64,000 nt of DNA from Pseudomonadota bacterium (GTDB lineage Bacteria; Pseudomonadota; Alphaproteobacteria; Puniceispirillales; Marisalimonadaceae), in NCBI GenBank assembly GCA_027625145.1, contig JAQBXK010000002.1, forward strand, positions 62,001 through 126,000, written 5' to 3'. The first letter of the stretch is position 1. Each line of letters starts with the position of its first letter. Under the pieces are notes generated by a model, which had not been told where the DNA came from, ran no database searches, and worked only from the letters and a program-made list of their open reading frames with translations. Below, piece by piece: positions 17,632-28,776 of this stretch. The position numbers and the translations under genes were made by a program.

Positions 17632-18945
17632 ATGAAAAGACTAAATGATCTAGAATCTTATTGGATGCCATTTACAGCGAATCGTGATTTTAAAAAAGAT
17701 CCGAGAATGGTCGTTTCAGCTGATGGTATGTATTATAAGAGCGAAACTGGCAAAGACATAATGGATAGTGCTGCTGGTTTATGGTGCGTAAATGCGGGGC
17801 ATAATAGACCAGAGATAACAGCAGCTATTTCTCAACAAGCTGCAACTTTAGACTATGCCCCTAGTTTTCAATATGGTCATCCAAAGGCATTTGAATTGGC
17901 TAGTCGCGTTGCTGAGTTATTTCCAGTAGGTTTAGATCATGTTTTTTTTACAAATTCTGGATCTGAAGCTGTTGATAGTGCTTTAAAAATAGCATTAGCT
18001 TATCAAAGAGTTAGAGGAAAAGGTACTAAGACCAGATTAATTGGTCGTGAAAGAGGGTATCATGGGGTAGGATTTGGAGGTATTTCCGTTGGAGGAATGC
18101 CAAGAAATAGGCAGTATTTTGGAACTCTTCTTACCGGAGTAGATCATATATCTCATACTTACCTTCCAGAGAAAAATAGATTTACAAAAGGCTCTCCTCA
18201 ACATGGAGATTATTTGGCAGATACTTTAGAAAATATAGTTGCTCTTCATGACGCGTCAACTATTGCTGCAGTTATTGTTGAACCAATTGCAGGATCAACG
18301 GGGGTATTACCGCCACCTCAAAATTACTTAAAAAAATTAAGAGAAATTTGTGATAAGCATGATATTTTACTAATTTTCGATGAAGTTATTACTGGCTTTG
18401 GAAGACTTGGAACAGCAACGGCTTCAGAGTATTTTGGAGTAACTCCAGATATAATTGCATGTGCTAAAGCGCTAACTAATGGGATAATACCTATGGGAGC
18501 AGCTGTTGTTTCTAATGAAATTTATGAAACTATGATGGACGAAGCTGATATGCCAATAGAACTTTTTCATGGCTATACATATTCAGGACACCCAATTGCA
18601 GCAGCAGCTGGATTAGCTTCTTTAGATATCTATAGAGATGAAGATTTATTTAATAAAGCAGGGAAAACAGCGGTTTATTTGGAAGAAGTAATTCATCAAC
18701 TTAAAAATGATAAAAACGTTATTGATATAAGAAATCTTGGAATGGTAGCTGCTATTGAAATTGCGCCAAGGCCAGGTGCAGTTGGTGCAAGAGGTTATGA
18801 AGCAATGAAAAAATCGTGGCATAAAGGATTAATGTTAAGGGTTACTGCTGATACGTTGGCTTTTTCACCTCCTCTTATTGCAGAGAAACATGACATTGAT
18901 AAAATATTTGAAATTGTTCAGTCTGTTCTAAAAGAATTAGACTAA
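17632..18945 (+). CDS. class III omega-aminotransferase (beta-alanine:pyruvate aminotransferase-like)
   Basis: A 437-residue PLP enzyme. It closely follows the pattern of omega-amino acid:pyruvate aminotransferases: W-M-P-F-T-A-N-R near residue 11, A-A-G-L-W-C-V-N-A-G-H-N at 47-58, F-F-T-N-S-G-S-E-A at 105-113, and G-R-E-R-G-Y-H-G at 138-145. Asp250 in F-D-E-V binds the pyridine nitrogen and Lys279 in C-A-K-A-L-T-N-G forms the Schiff base. Likely donors are beta-alanine, taurine or a related omega-amine, with pyruvate as acceptor. A strong TTGGAGG site precedes the ATG. Its 3' end overlaps the convergent MBL-fold gene by nine bases. Confidence 0.93.
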   Translation: MKRLNDLESYWMPFTANRDFKKDPRMVVSADGMYYKSETGKDIMDSAAGLWCVNAGHNRPEITAAISQQAATLDYAPSFQYGHPKAFELASRVAELFPVGLDHVFFTNSGSEAVDSALKIALAYQRVRGKGTKTRLIGRERGYHGVGFGGISVGGMPRNRQYFGTLLTGVDHISHTYLPEKNRFTKGSPQHGDYLADTLENIVALHDASTIAAVIVEPIAGSTGVLPPPQNYLKKLREICDKHDILLIFDEVITGFGRLGTATASEYFGVTPDIIACAKALTNGIIPMGAAVVSNEIYETMMDEADMPIELFHGYTYSGHPIAAAAGLASLDIYRDEDLFNKAGKTAVYLEEVIHQLKNDKNVIDIRNLGMVAAIEIAPRPGAVGARGYEAMKKSWHKGLMLRVTADTLAFSPPLIAEKHDIDKIFEIVQSVLKELD

Positions 18946-19830
18946 ATTCTTTATAGTATTTAATGGAACCTTAATATATACGCTTCCATTATCCTCAGCT
19001 GGAGGAAGGTTTCCAGCACGCATATTCACTTGAATTGATGGTATGATAAGTTCTGGCATTCCTAGTGTCTTATCTCTTTCTTCTCTGATTTTAACAAATT
19101 CATCTTCATTGGTTTTATTGCTGATATGGATGTTATTAAGTTTTTGTTCACCAACTGTTGTTTCCCAAGATACTTCTCTTGTTTCAGGAGGGTAATCATG
19201 ACAAACAAATAGTTTTGTTTCATCAGGATAGGTAAATATTTTTTGTATTGATTTATAAAGCATACGAGCGTCCCCTCCAGGAAAGTCTGCTCTAGCGCTT
19301 CCTATGTCTGGCATAAATAACGTGTCACCAACAAAGATTGAGTTTTCTATTACATGTGCGGTGCATGCCGGTGTGTGTCCAGGTGTATGTATTACTTTAC
19401 AAACTATTTCACCAAGATTGTATTCATCCCCATCTTTAAAAAGTTTGTCAAATTGGCTTCCATCTCTTTGAAATTCAGTGCCTGCGTTAAATGTTTTTCC
19501 AAAGATATTTTGTATTTCAGATATCTTATTAGAAATACCAATTTTCCCTCCAAGTTTTTTTTGTATATAAGGGGATGCTGAAAGATGGTCAGCATGAACA
19601 TGCGTTTCAATAAGCCATTCAACTATTAAATTTGTTTTTTTAACAAAAGAAATTATTCTATTAGCGTTTGTATATTCAATTGAACCGGATGAGTAATCAA
19701 AATCAAGAACACTATCTATGACTGCACATTTTTTTGATGAATTATCATATACAACATAACTAATTGTAGAGGTCTTTTTATCGTAAAAGCCATTAACTGT
19801 ATGCGAATTTATAGAATTAATATCTATCAT
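18937..19830 (-). CDS. MBL-fold metallohydrolase, persulfide dioxygenase/Blh-like
   Basis: A 297-residue metallo-beta-lactamase fold protein. Metal ligands are H77, H79, D81 and H82 in T-H-V-H-A-D-H, H152 in T-P-G-H-T, and D169 in F-V-G-D-T-L; a later C-H-D-Y supplies a final His. Insertions such as A-R-A-D-F-P-G-G-D-A near 179-188 match the ETHE1/Blh group (glutathione persulfide dioxygenase or sulfur-detoxifying hydrolases) rather than lactonases or glyoxalase II. No rhodanese domain is attached. It converges on the aminotransferase with a nine-base overlap and follows the amidase gene on the same strand by 12 bases. Confidence 0.85.
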   Translation of the reverse strand: MIDINSINSHTVNGFYDKKTSTISYVVYDNSSKKCAVIDSVLDFDYSSGSIEYTNANRIISFVKKTNLIVEWLIETHVHADHLSASPYIQKKLGGKIGISNKISEIQNIFGKTFNAGTEFQRDGSQFDKLFKDGDEYNLGEIVCKVIHTPGHTPACTAHVIENSIFVGDTLFMPDIGSARADFPGGDARMLYKSIQKIFTYPDETKLFVCHDYPPETREVSWETTVGEQKLNNIHISNKTNEDEFVKIREERDKTLGMPELIIPSIQVNMRAGNLPPAEDNGSVYIKVPLNTIKNLV

Positions 19831-19842
19831 TTTTAATTCTCA

Positions 19843-21270
19843 TTATGTTTTATTAATATTTGGAATAGGCCTTTTCGTTTCGTTATTAGACATAAGAATT
19901 ACTTCTAAACTTTTTGCAATTTCAGATAACTGTGCATCTCTTCCTGAAGGTGCAATTAATTGAATTCCAAAAGGCATCTGTTTATGATCTAAGCCACATG
20001 GCAAAGCCCAAGCGCATGGGATAGCCATTGTTGAGGCGTAGCTTAAAGCAAGCCAGCGCATATATGTAGGCATTTTTTCTCCATTAATTTCATCAACAAA
20101 CAGTTGTTCATGAGGGTAAGGAGAAACCGCGGCTGCTGGACAAATTAGAACATCAAATTCATTAAAGAATTTTCTAAAGCTTTTATAAATTTTTGTTTGC
20201 ATTACATGTGCCCATGAAACATCAGCAAGACTGTATTTTAAACCTCTTTCTACGTTGTCTATAACATTCGGCCCAAGAAGATCTTTATTATTTTCAAATT
20301 TTTCTTTATGAGAGGCAACATAGTTAAATCCTCTTATAACCTCAAAGCAGTTATGAATATCTAAGAAATCAGGATGATCTTCATGTGATTGAAAGAAATT
20401 ATGTTTAAAAGTATTTATTTTGTTTTTAAAGACAGATCTGATTTCATTATCTACTGGCGCACAACCTAAATCAGAAGAGAATGCCATTTTAACGTTAGAT
20501 AAGTCTGCGCCTAATAAGGTATCAGGCATTGATAAGGCATCTAAGCTGGAAAAGGGGTCGTTTTGGTTTACATTTATTTGTGCTTGCAAAAGAAGATAAG
20601 TATCAGAGACAGTTCTTCCCATAGGTCCTTGAACTGAAAAAGGATTTAGCGCAACAGCTACTTCAGTTGCAGGAACAAGTCCAGGTGACGGTCTAAAACC
20701 TGTAACTCCGCAAAACCCTGCAGGTGTCCTAAGGCTTCCACCGTAGTCACTTCCATTTGCCAATGGCATCATATTAGTGGCCAATGCTGCGGCGCTTCCA
20801 CCTGATGAGCCGGCTGGAGTTTTATTTAAATCAAATGGGTTGCAGGTCGCTCCGTAAACTTTATTTTTAGTGTTCGCTCCAGCTCCAAATTCTGGAGTAT
20901 TAGTTTTACAAAATACAATTGCTCCTTGATCCCTTATACTTTTTACTACGCTATCATCTTCTTTAGGAATTCTATTTTCATATAACTTTGAACCAGAAGT
21001 TGAACGTAAATTTTTAACTAAATTTAAATCTTTAATACCAACAGGAAGACCATGAAGTATCCCTAACTCATTTCCTGACATAACATCATCTTCTGCTTTT
21101 TGGGCATCTTTTAGAACTTCATCATGATTGATTGCAACAACGGCATTAATTGAAGAATTATGTTTCTCAATTTGCTCAAGGCAACTTTTTGTTAATTCAA
21201 CTGGAGATAATTGTTTGTTACCAATTAAATTCCTTGCCTCAATGGCACTAAGATCACAGGGTTTGGTCAT
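19843..21270 (-). CDS. amidase signature family hydrolase
   Basis: A 475-residue amidase. The Ser-cisSer-Lys triad is Lys80 (V-G-I-K-D), Ser155 (A-G-S-S-G-G) and Ser179 (Y-G-G-S-L-R); the spacing of 75 and 24 residues is exactly that of the signature family. No GatC or GatB gene is adjacent, so a stand-alone amidase acting on small amides is more likely than the GatA subunit of the tRNA amidotransferase. A TAGGAGA site precedes the ATG. The MBL-fold gene lies 12 bases downstream. The gene is divergent from irr. Substrate unknown. Confidence 0.9.
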   Translation of the reverse strand: MTKPCDLSAIEARNLIGNKQLSPVELTKSCLEQIEKHNSSINAVVAINHDEVLKDAQKAEDDVMSGNELGILHGLPVGIKDLNLVKNLRSTSGSKLYENRIPKEDDSVVKSIRDQGAIVFCKTNTPEFGAGANTKNKVYGATCNPFDLNKTPAGSSGGSAAALATNMMPLANGSDYGGSLRTPAGFCGVTGFRPSPGLVPATEVAVALNPFSVQGPMGRTVSDTYLLLQAQINVNQNDPFSSLDALSMPDTLLGADLSNVKMAFSSDLGCAPVDNEIRSVFKNKINTFKHNFFQSHEDHPDFLDIHNCFEVIRGFNYVASHKEKFENNKDLLGPNVIDNVERGLKYSLADVSWAHVMQTKIYKSFRKFFNEFDVLICPAAAVSPYPHEQLFVDEINGEKMPTYMRWLALSYASTMAIPCAWALPCGLDHKQMPFGIQLIAPSGRDAQLSEIAKSLEVILMSNNETKRPIPNINKT

Positions 21271-21401
21271 TTTTTTCTCCTATTCAAATAGTATAATCTC
21301 ATTTTGTTTAAGTTTCGTAAAGTCAGAATAAAAAAACTTTCTTAATAGCAATAAGCTTGACAATATATATACAAAATCTTAGTTGATAATTGTACATTAA
21401 G

Positions 21402-21418
21402 TTTAGAATGGTTTTAAA
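21402..21418. promoter_or_regulatory. Irr-box/iron-control-element-like palindrome upstream of irr
   Basis: TTTAGAATGGTTTTAAA is an imperfect 7-3-7 inverted repeat with one half-site mismatch to TTTAGAA-N3-TTCTAAA, the form reported for Irr boxes in Alphaproteobacteria. It lies nine bases before the irr start codon. It overlaps a possible -10 (TAGAAT, 21404-21409) that pairs with TTGATA at 21383-21388, which suggests autorepression. A nearly identical site with the same TGG centre precedes katG. Confidence 0.6.
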
Positions 21419-21427
21419 GTACAAATT

Positions 21428-21826
21428 ATGGATAATAAAATTAAATTAAGAAATGCTGGGTTAAGGCCAACAAAGCAAAGAATTATAATTGCAGATATTC
21501 TTCTTAATGGTTTCAATCGGCATTTTACTGCTGAAAACCTTCAAAATGAAATTAGTATTTCCGGCAACAAAATGTCTATTGCCACAGTTTATAATTGTTT
21601 AAAGAAATTTAAAAATGCTGGGCTTATAAAGCAAGTTGAAAGTTATACAGATACAGCTATTTTTGATACAAATAATATTTCTCATCATCATTTTTTGAAT
21701 GAAGAAACAGGAGAATTAATTGACATTAACAATAATGAAATCAATCTGGTTAAGCTTCCTGATATTCCTAAGGGCTTTATAAATAGTGGAGTAGATGTAA
21801 TCATAAAACTTAAAAAAAATAATTAA
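21428..21826 (+). CDS. irr: Irr-type Fur-family transcriptional regulator
   Basis: A 132-residue Fur-superfamily regulator. The winged-helix part includes G-L-R-P-T-K-Q-R near residue 11 and the recognition region M-S-I-A-T-V-Y-N at 49-56. It lacks the CxxC zinc motifs of Fur and PerR. It has the H-H-H-F run at 86-89 followed by G-E-L-I-D-I, and a C-terminal V-D-V-I-I-K-L that matches Irr. Irr controls haem and iron genes and responds to haem; the N-terminal haem regulatory Cys-Pro motif of Bradyrhizobium Irr is absent, as in many homologues. katG follows on the same strand, and both genes carry Irr-box-like sites, so Irr probably regulates itself and katG. Confidence 0.88.
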   Translation: MDNKIKLRNAGLRPTKQRIIIADILLNGFNRHFTAENLQNEISISGNKMSIATVYNCLKKFKNAGLIKQVESYTDTAIFDTNNISHHHFLNEETGELIDINNNEINLVKLPDIPKGFINSGVDVIIKLKKNN

Positions 21827-21836
21827 TATTTTTTAC

Positions 21837-21853
21837 TTTAAAATGGTTCTAAA
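21837..21853. promoter_or_regulatory. Irr-box-like palindrome upstream of katG
   Basis: TTTAAAATGGTTCTAAA is a 7-3-7 inverted repeat with one mismatch in the left half-site and a perfect right half-site. Its centre TGG is identical to the site before irr. It ends four bases before the TTGACA -35 box of katG, a position from which a bound regulator could repress or activate. Confidence 0.6.
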
Positions 21854-21857
21854 CTAC

Positions 21858-21884
21858 TTGACATAAACAATTACAATTTATACT
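21858..21884 (+). promoter_or_regulatory. katG promoter
   Basis: A perfect -35 TTGACA at 21858-21863 is followed after 15 bases by TATACT at 21879-21884; TACTTT at 21881-21886 with a 17-base spacer is the alternative -10. It lies about 55 bases before the katG ATG and directly downstream of the Irr-box-like palindrome. Confidence 0.6.
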
Positions 21885-21902
21885 TTCTGTTTATTATATT
21901 AA

Positions 21903-24074
<2,172 letters not shown>

Positions 24075-24113
24075 TTTTAAACTATAATTTTTTACAACTT
24101 TAATATTAATTAA

Positions 24114-24152
24114 AAATAGGCGATCAAAAATTTAAATTTTGATTGCCTATTT
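24114..24152. terminator. bidirectional terminator between katG and xerC
   Basis: A 16-bp stem with one G-T pair (left arm 24114-24129, right arm 24137-24152) and a seven-base loop lies between the convergent katG and xerC stop codons. It has A-rich sequence before it and T-rich sequence after it, so it can serve both strands. Confidence 0.8.
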
Positions 24153-24166
24153 ATTTTAGATAATAA

Positions 24167-25084
24167 TTATGAACGTGGATGAGTTGCTTTATGTAAAGCA
24201 AGAAGTTCAGCTTCGTTTACATCAGTATATCTTTGAGTAGTTGATAAACTAGAATGACCTAAAAGTTGTTGTATCGCTCTTAAATCAGCTCCTCCAGATA
24301 GCAGATGAGTTGCGTAAGCGTGTCTTAAAGCATGAGGTGTAGTATGAGATGGCAAGCCAAGAGTATAACGTAAATTTTCAACTCTTCTTTGAATAATCCT
24401 TGGTGACAATAGGCCACCTCTTTTCCCTAAAAAAAGTGGAGCTTCTTCATTTAAATCAAATGGGCATGCATCCAAGTAATCTTTAACTCCATCACAAATA
24501 ACCGATAATAAAGGAACATCTCTATATTTGTTTCCTTTTCCTAAAACTCTTAACCAGTCGCCATTTGGAGCTTCTTTTTTCTTCAAAGATAAAGCTTCAC
24601 TTATTCTAAGGCCGGCACCATAGAGTAATAACATTACCGCTCTATCACGTAAATTAATCCAAAGTTCATTTTTATTGTCCATTAAGGAGAATAATGCTTT
24701 GGCAGCTAGATCTGGATCTATTGATTTGGGAAAGCTTCTTTTTAATTTGGGACTTTTAAAGATGGATGTATCTAAAGATGATATTTTTTTTTGTTTTAAA
24801 AGGAACTTAAAAAAATTTTTTAAGCATGATATTCGCCTTGCTACAGTTGTTCTTGATAGGTTTCTCTCTGATAAATCAAACAAATAATCTCTTAAAATAT
24901 ATTTGTCAGGTGATAAATTATTATGGTTGTTATTATTACAAAAAAACATAAAGTCAAAAACATCACTTTGGTAGGCGTATAATGTATTAATTCCATATCC
25001 ACGAATAGAACTAAGGTATTCTATCCATCCTTCAATTATATTGGATAATTTTATGTCCAGTTTTGTTTTATCTAATGTTGTCAT
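24167..25084 (-). CDS. xerC: tyrosine recombinase XerC-type
   Basis: A 305-residue tyrosine site-specific recombinase of Xer type, which resolves chromosome dimers at dif together with its partner. The N-terminal SAM-like core-binding domain spans about residues 12-100. The catalytic set is complete: R160 (G-A-G-L-R-I-S-E), K183 (G-K-G-N-K), H251 and R254 (H-A-L-R), H277 (L-L-G-H-S-S-L) and Y286 (T-Q-R-Y-T-D-V). The location beside priA and fsa is usual for xerC in Alphaproteobacteria. It follows fsa by eight bases on the same strand. Assignment as XerC rather than XerD rests mainly on this context. Confidence 0.88.
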   Translation of the reverse strand: MTTLDKTKLDIKLSNIIEGWIEYLSSIRGYGINTLYAYQSDVFDFMFFCNNNNHNNLSPDKYILRDYLFDLSERNLSRTTVARRISCLKNFFKFLLKQKKISSLDTSIFKSPKLKRSFPKSIDPDLAAKALFSLMDNKNELWINLRDRAVMLLLYGAGLRISEALSLKKKEAPNGDWLRVLGKGNKYRDVPLLSVICDGVKDYLDACPFDLNEEAPLFLGKRGGLLSPRIIQRRVENLRYTLGLPSHTTPHALRHAYATHLLSGGADLRAIQQLLGHSSLSTTQRYTDVNEAELLALHKATHPRS

Positions 25085-25092
25085 TAATCACT

Positions 25093-25746
25093 TTATAAAA
25101 TTGATTGACCTGTCTTTTTCCAATCAGCTAAAAAATCAGAAAGTCCTTTATCAGTTAATGGATGATTATACATTGCTTTTAGAAATTTAGGAGGAATAGT
25201 GGCAACATCAGCTCCTAATTTTGCTACATCTACTATATCTTGAACACTTCTTATTGAGGCAGCAAGTACTTTTGTATCAAATCCATATATTTCATATATT
25301 TCAGTTATTTCAGAGATTAAATTAATTCCATCAGCGCCAATATCATCTAGGCGGCCAATAAAGGGAGATATAAAAGTTGCACCTGCTTTAGCAGCAAGAA
25401 GTGCTTGAGCTGCACTAAAACATAAAGTTACATTGACCATAATTCCATCATCTGAAAAAGCTTTGCAAGCACGAAGGCCATCAAATGTAAGGGGAACTTT
25501 TATAGCAACATTTTTAGCAATAGCAGATAGTTTTTTACCTTCTTTTATCATTGTGTCAAAATCTGTTGCAGTTACTTCTGCACTTACTGGGCCAGATACT
25601 TCCGAACAAATTTCTGCAATTGTCTCTATAATATTTCTTCCAGATTGAGCTATTAGCGATGGGTTGGTAGTAACTCCATCAATCAATCCAGTAATATTTA
25701 AAGATTTAATTTCTTCAATTTCTGCAGTATCGATAAATAATTCCAT
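25093..25746 (-). CDS. fsa: fructose-6-phosphate aldolase / small transaldolase
   Basis: A 217-residue protein of the FSA/TalC small transaldolase family, a TIM barrel enzyme in the cytoplasm. The N-terminal M-E-L-F-I-D-T-A and T-T-N-P-S-L near residue 26 are characteristic. Lys83 in A-I-K-V-P-L-T is the Schiff-base lysine, and S-P-F-I-G-R-L-D-D near 136 binds phosphate. These enzymes either cleave fructose 6-phosphate or act as transaldolase in the pentose phosphate pathway; the sequence does not settle which. AAGGA precedes the ATG. xerC follows eight bases downstream. The gene is divergent from priA. Confidence 0.93.
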   Translation of the reverse strand: MELFIDTAEIEEIKSLNITGLIDGVTTNPSLIAQSGRNIIETIAEICSEVSGPVSAEVTATDFDTMIKEGKKLSAIAKNVAIKVPLTFDGLRACKAFSDDGIMVNVTLCFSAAQALLAAKAGATFISPFIGRLDDIGADGINLISEITEIYEIYGFDTKVLAASIRSVQDIVDVAKLGADVATIPPKFLKAMYNHPLTDKGLSDFLADWKKTGQSIL

Positions 25747-25875
25747 TATTAATCCTTCATTGGTTTTTCAAAATGATGCTATATAATTGTTTATTCTTTA
25801 ACTATGTTTTTATAATACATTATCTTTATAATGATAACCATAGCTTACATAAATAATATTTCATAAAGATAAGAA

Positions 25876-28110
25876 ATGAAAAGTATTAAATCAAAAGAAG
25901 TTTCAGTATTGTTAATTGGCCCATTTAACGAACCTTTTGATTATTTAATTGAAAATAATATTAACGGTTTAGATGTTGGTCAAATAGTTTTAGCTCCTTT
26001 AGGATCAAGGAAAGTTGTAGGTATAATTGTTAGTGAAGGCTCTAAAAAATATCCAATAGAAAAGTTAAAAAAAATCATAAATGTATATGATATAAATCCA
26101 ATACCAACTTCATCTATAGATTTAGTTTATTTTCTAGCTAGTTGGTATTGCGTCTATACAGGGCTTGTTTTGAAAATGGTTCTTTCACCATTAGAGGCAA
26201 TCACATCTCCAATATTAAATAAAATATATAAAATTAATTTATCTGATTATCCAAATGAAAATTCTATTGATTACAAAAAAATAACATCAAAAAGAAAAGT
26301 AATTTTAGATTATTTATCTAACTTTGATGAAGGAAAAATGATTGAAGATCTAATAAAAGACACTGGAATAACAAAAAATATAATTAGAGATATGTTAAAA
26401 AAAGGTTTTATCAAAGAAGAATTGGTAAAATTAGAAAGCACAATATCTACTGATTTAATTAGTGAGAGTATAAAAAATAATCAGCACTTAAAAATATTGA
26501 ATGAGCATCAAAAAGCTGCAATAGAAACAATAAATGTATCAATAAAGAATAGTAGTCCTGATTGTTTTTTATTAGACGGAGTTCCTGGTTCCGGAAAAAC
26601 TGAAACCTATTTTGATACAGTCCAGACATGTTTGGATGAAAACAAACAAGTGTTAATTCTATTACCTGAAATTGCATTGACTCCAGATTGGCAAAAACGA
26701 TTTTACGATAGATTTAATTTTAATCCATTGGTTTGGCATTCAGATATTACTCAAAAGAAAAGAAAAGAAATATGGTTTGCTGCACTAAATGGAAGCGCTC
26801 CTGTTATAGTAGGTGCTCGCTCAGCATTGTTAATTCCAATTTTAAACTTAGGGCTTATTATAGTTGATGAAGAGCATGAACCTGCTTTTAAGCAGGAAGA
26901 AAGTGTAAGGTATCATGCAAGAGACATGGCTGTTTATAAAGCCCTGAAGTCTTCTGCTCCCATAGTATTGGCATCTGCAACACCGTCTTTAGAAACTTTT
27001 CATAATATGAAGCTTGGAAAATATATTCATCTTATTTTACCTAATAGGGCAACGGGTGCGGAGATGCCTGAAATAAAACTGTTAGATTTAAAGTTACACC
27101 CTCCTATAAAAGGACATTGGATTTCTCCAATATTAGTAGATGAAATTAGAGCTAGATTAATAAAAAAAGAACAATCTTTACTGTTCTTAAATAGAAGAGG
27201 TTATTCTCCTTTAACTTTATGCAGGTCATGTGGCACTAAAGTTAATTGTAAAAACTGCGATACCTGGTTAGTTGAACATAGATCTGATTCAACTTTAGTC
27301 TGTCATCATTGTGGATTTAAAAAAATCATTTCAAACGTTTGTGAATTTTGTGGGGAGAAAAATAAAATGCAATCCTGTGGTCCTGGTGTTGAAAGGATCA
27401 CGGAAGAAGTAAAAAAATATTTTCCTGAAGCAAATTTAATAACCCTTTCAAGCGATACCATGAAAAGTCAAAGCATACTCACGGATGCAATAAATAAGAT
27501 TAAAAATGGTGAAGTTGATATTATGATAGGAACTCAAATGATAGCTAAGGGACACGATTTTCCAAATTTAAAATTAGTAGGGATTATTGATAGTGACATA
27601 GGTCTTTCTGGAGGAGATTTAAGGGCTTCAGAAAGAAGTTTTCAGCTTCTTCAACAAGTATCTGGAAGGTCAGGCAGGCATGCCTTGAATAAAGATGATA
27701 AAGGTCTTGTTATTTTACAAACTTTTGATCCAGAAAATACAATTATAAAAGCAATTGCTAAAAATATACGAAATGATTTTTTTGAAAAAGAGTTGATATC
27801 AAGAAAAAATGCTGGAATGCCTCCGTTTGGAAGATTAGCTGCGATTATTTTGTCATGTAAATCTGAAAAACATTTAGATATTTTTGCTTCAAAATTATCA
27901 AGAGAAATTCCATCATTTGATAACGTAAAGTTTTTTGGCCCAGCTCCAGCTCCATTACACTTTTTAAGAGGAAGCTTTAGAAAAAGGTTTTTAATTAAAT
28001 CTCATAAAACAGTAAATTTACAGCAAGTTTTACTTGATTGGGTTAAAAAAGTTAAAACACCAGCTAATATAAAATTAATTATAGATATTGATCCTTTTTC
28101 TTTTATGTAA
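25876..28110 (+). CDS. priA: primosomal protein N' (replication restart helicase PriA)
   Basis: A 744-residue 3'-5' DNA helicase that reloads the replisome at stalled forks. The N-terminal DNA-binding part spans about 1-200. Walker A is G-V-P-G-S-G-K-T near 235 and Walker B is V-D-E-E-H near 333. The zinc-binding insertion has eight cysteines as four CxxC pairs (C-R-S-C, C-K-N-C, C-H-H-C, C-E-F-C). Helicase motif V-VI (G-T-Q-M-I-A-K-G-H-D-F, later Q-V-S-G-R-S-G-R) is intact. It is divergent from fsa, and the atp operon follows after about 100 bases. The ribosome-binding site is weak. Confidence 0.96.
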   Translation: MKSIKSKEVSVLLIGPFNEPFDYLIENNINGLDVGQIVLAPLGSRKVVGIIVSEGSKKYPIEKLKKIINVYDINPIPTSSIDLVYFLASWYCVYTGLVLKMVLSPLEAITSPILNKIYKINLSDYPNENSIDYKKITSKRKVILDYLSNFDEGKMIEDLIKDTGITKNIIRDMLKKGFIKEELVKLESTISTDLISESIKNNQHLKILNEHQKAAIETINVSIKNSSPDCFLLDGVPGSGKTETYFDTVQTCLDENKQVLILLPEIALTPDWQKRFYDRFNFNPLVWHSDITQKKRKEIWFAALNGSAPVIVGARSALLIPILNLGLIIVDEEHEPAFKQEESVRYHARDMAVYKALKSSAPIVLASATPSLETFHNMKLGKYIHLILPNRATGAEMPEIKLLDLKLHPPIKGHWISPILVDEIRARLIKKEQSLLFLNRRGYSPLTLCRSCGTKVNCKNCDTWLVEHRSDSTLVCHHCGFKKIISNVCEFCGEKNKMQSCGPGVERITEEVKKYFPEANLITLSSDTMKSQSILTDAINKIKNGEVDIMIGTQMIAKGHDFPNLKLVGIIDSDIGLSGGDLRASERSFQLLQQVSGRSGRHALNKDDKGLVILQTFDPENTIIKAIAKNIRNDFFEKELISRKNAGMPPFGRLAAIILSCKSEKHLDIFASKLSREIPSFDNVKFFGPAPAPLHFLRGSFRKRFLIKSHKTVNLQQVLLDWVKKVKTPANIKLIIDIDPFSFM

Positions 28111-28212
28111 AAATTATTTAATATTGAGTACTTGAGTTGCTTGCATTGAACTTAATGCTGTGCTAGCAATCGATATATTTTAACTAAAATTAGACTATAA
28201 GGAAGTTTTAAG

Positions 28213-28776
28213 ATGAGCAGTTCATCCGGTAAACCATCTGGATTAACAGGAAGATATGCAAAAGCATTATATGAATTAGCTAACGAAAAAAAAATAGTTG
28301 CTAAAATAGTTGATGACTTTGTTGAAATTAAATCACTAATAAAATCAAATAATGAATTATTAGATTTAATTAAGTCTCCTGCTATATCAAAAAATGATAA
28401 GCAATCTGCTTTAATAGCCATTTTAAAAAAGGCTAAAGCAAACAATTTAACAATACAATTTTGTGGAACTCTTGCTGGTAATGGAAGATTGTTTTATATA
28501 GATCAAATTATTGACGTTTTTCTTTTGGAAGTATCAAGGCAGAATGGAGAGGTTAACGCTGAAGTTACCTCTGCTATTGAATTAGATAAATCTCAACGTC
28601 AAGAAGTTGAAAAATCAATTTCTGAAGTTGTTGGAGGTAATAAAATTTCACTATCAATGAAAGTTGATGAGTCTTTAATTGGAGGCCTCATTGTAAGAAT
28701 CGGTTCTAAAATGATTGATAGTTCAATAAAAACTAAACTTAATCGACTTGAAATAGCCATGAGAGGTGTAAATTAA
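28213..28776 (+). CDS. atpH: ATP synthase F1 subunit delta
   Basis: The 187-residue delta subunit of F1, linking the catalytic head to the peripheral stalk. The N-terminal helical domain opens with [11 protein letters not shown], and the C-terminal domain has the conserved [13 protein letters not shown] motif near residue 156. GGAAG precedes the ATG. It is the first gene of atpHAGDC and overlaps atpA by one base (TAATG), so the pair is translationally coupled. The ~100-base gap after priA presumably carries the operon promoter, but no clear box was identified there. Confidence 0.96.
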   Translation: MSSSSGKPSGLTGRYAKALYELANEKKIVAKIVDDFVEIKSLIKSNNELLDLIKSPAISKNDKQSALIAILKKAKANNLTIQFCGTLAGNGRLFYIDQIIDVFLLEVSRQNGEVNAEVTSAIELDKSQRQEVEKSISEVVGGNKISLSMKVDESLIGGLIVRIGSKMIDSSIKTKLNRLEIAMRGVN

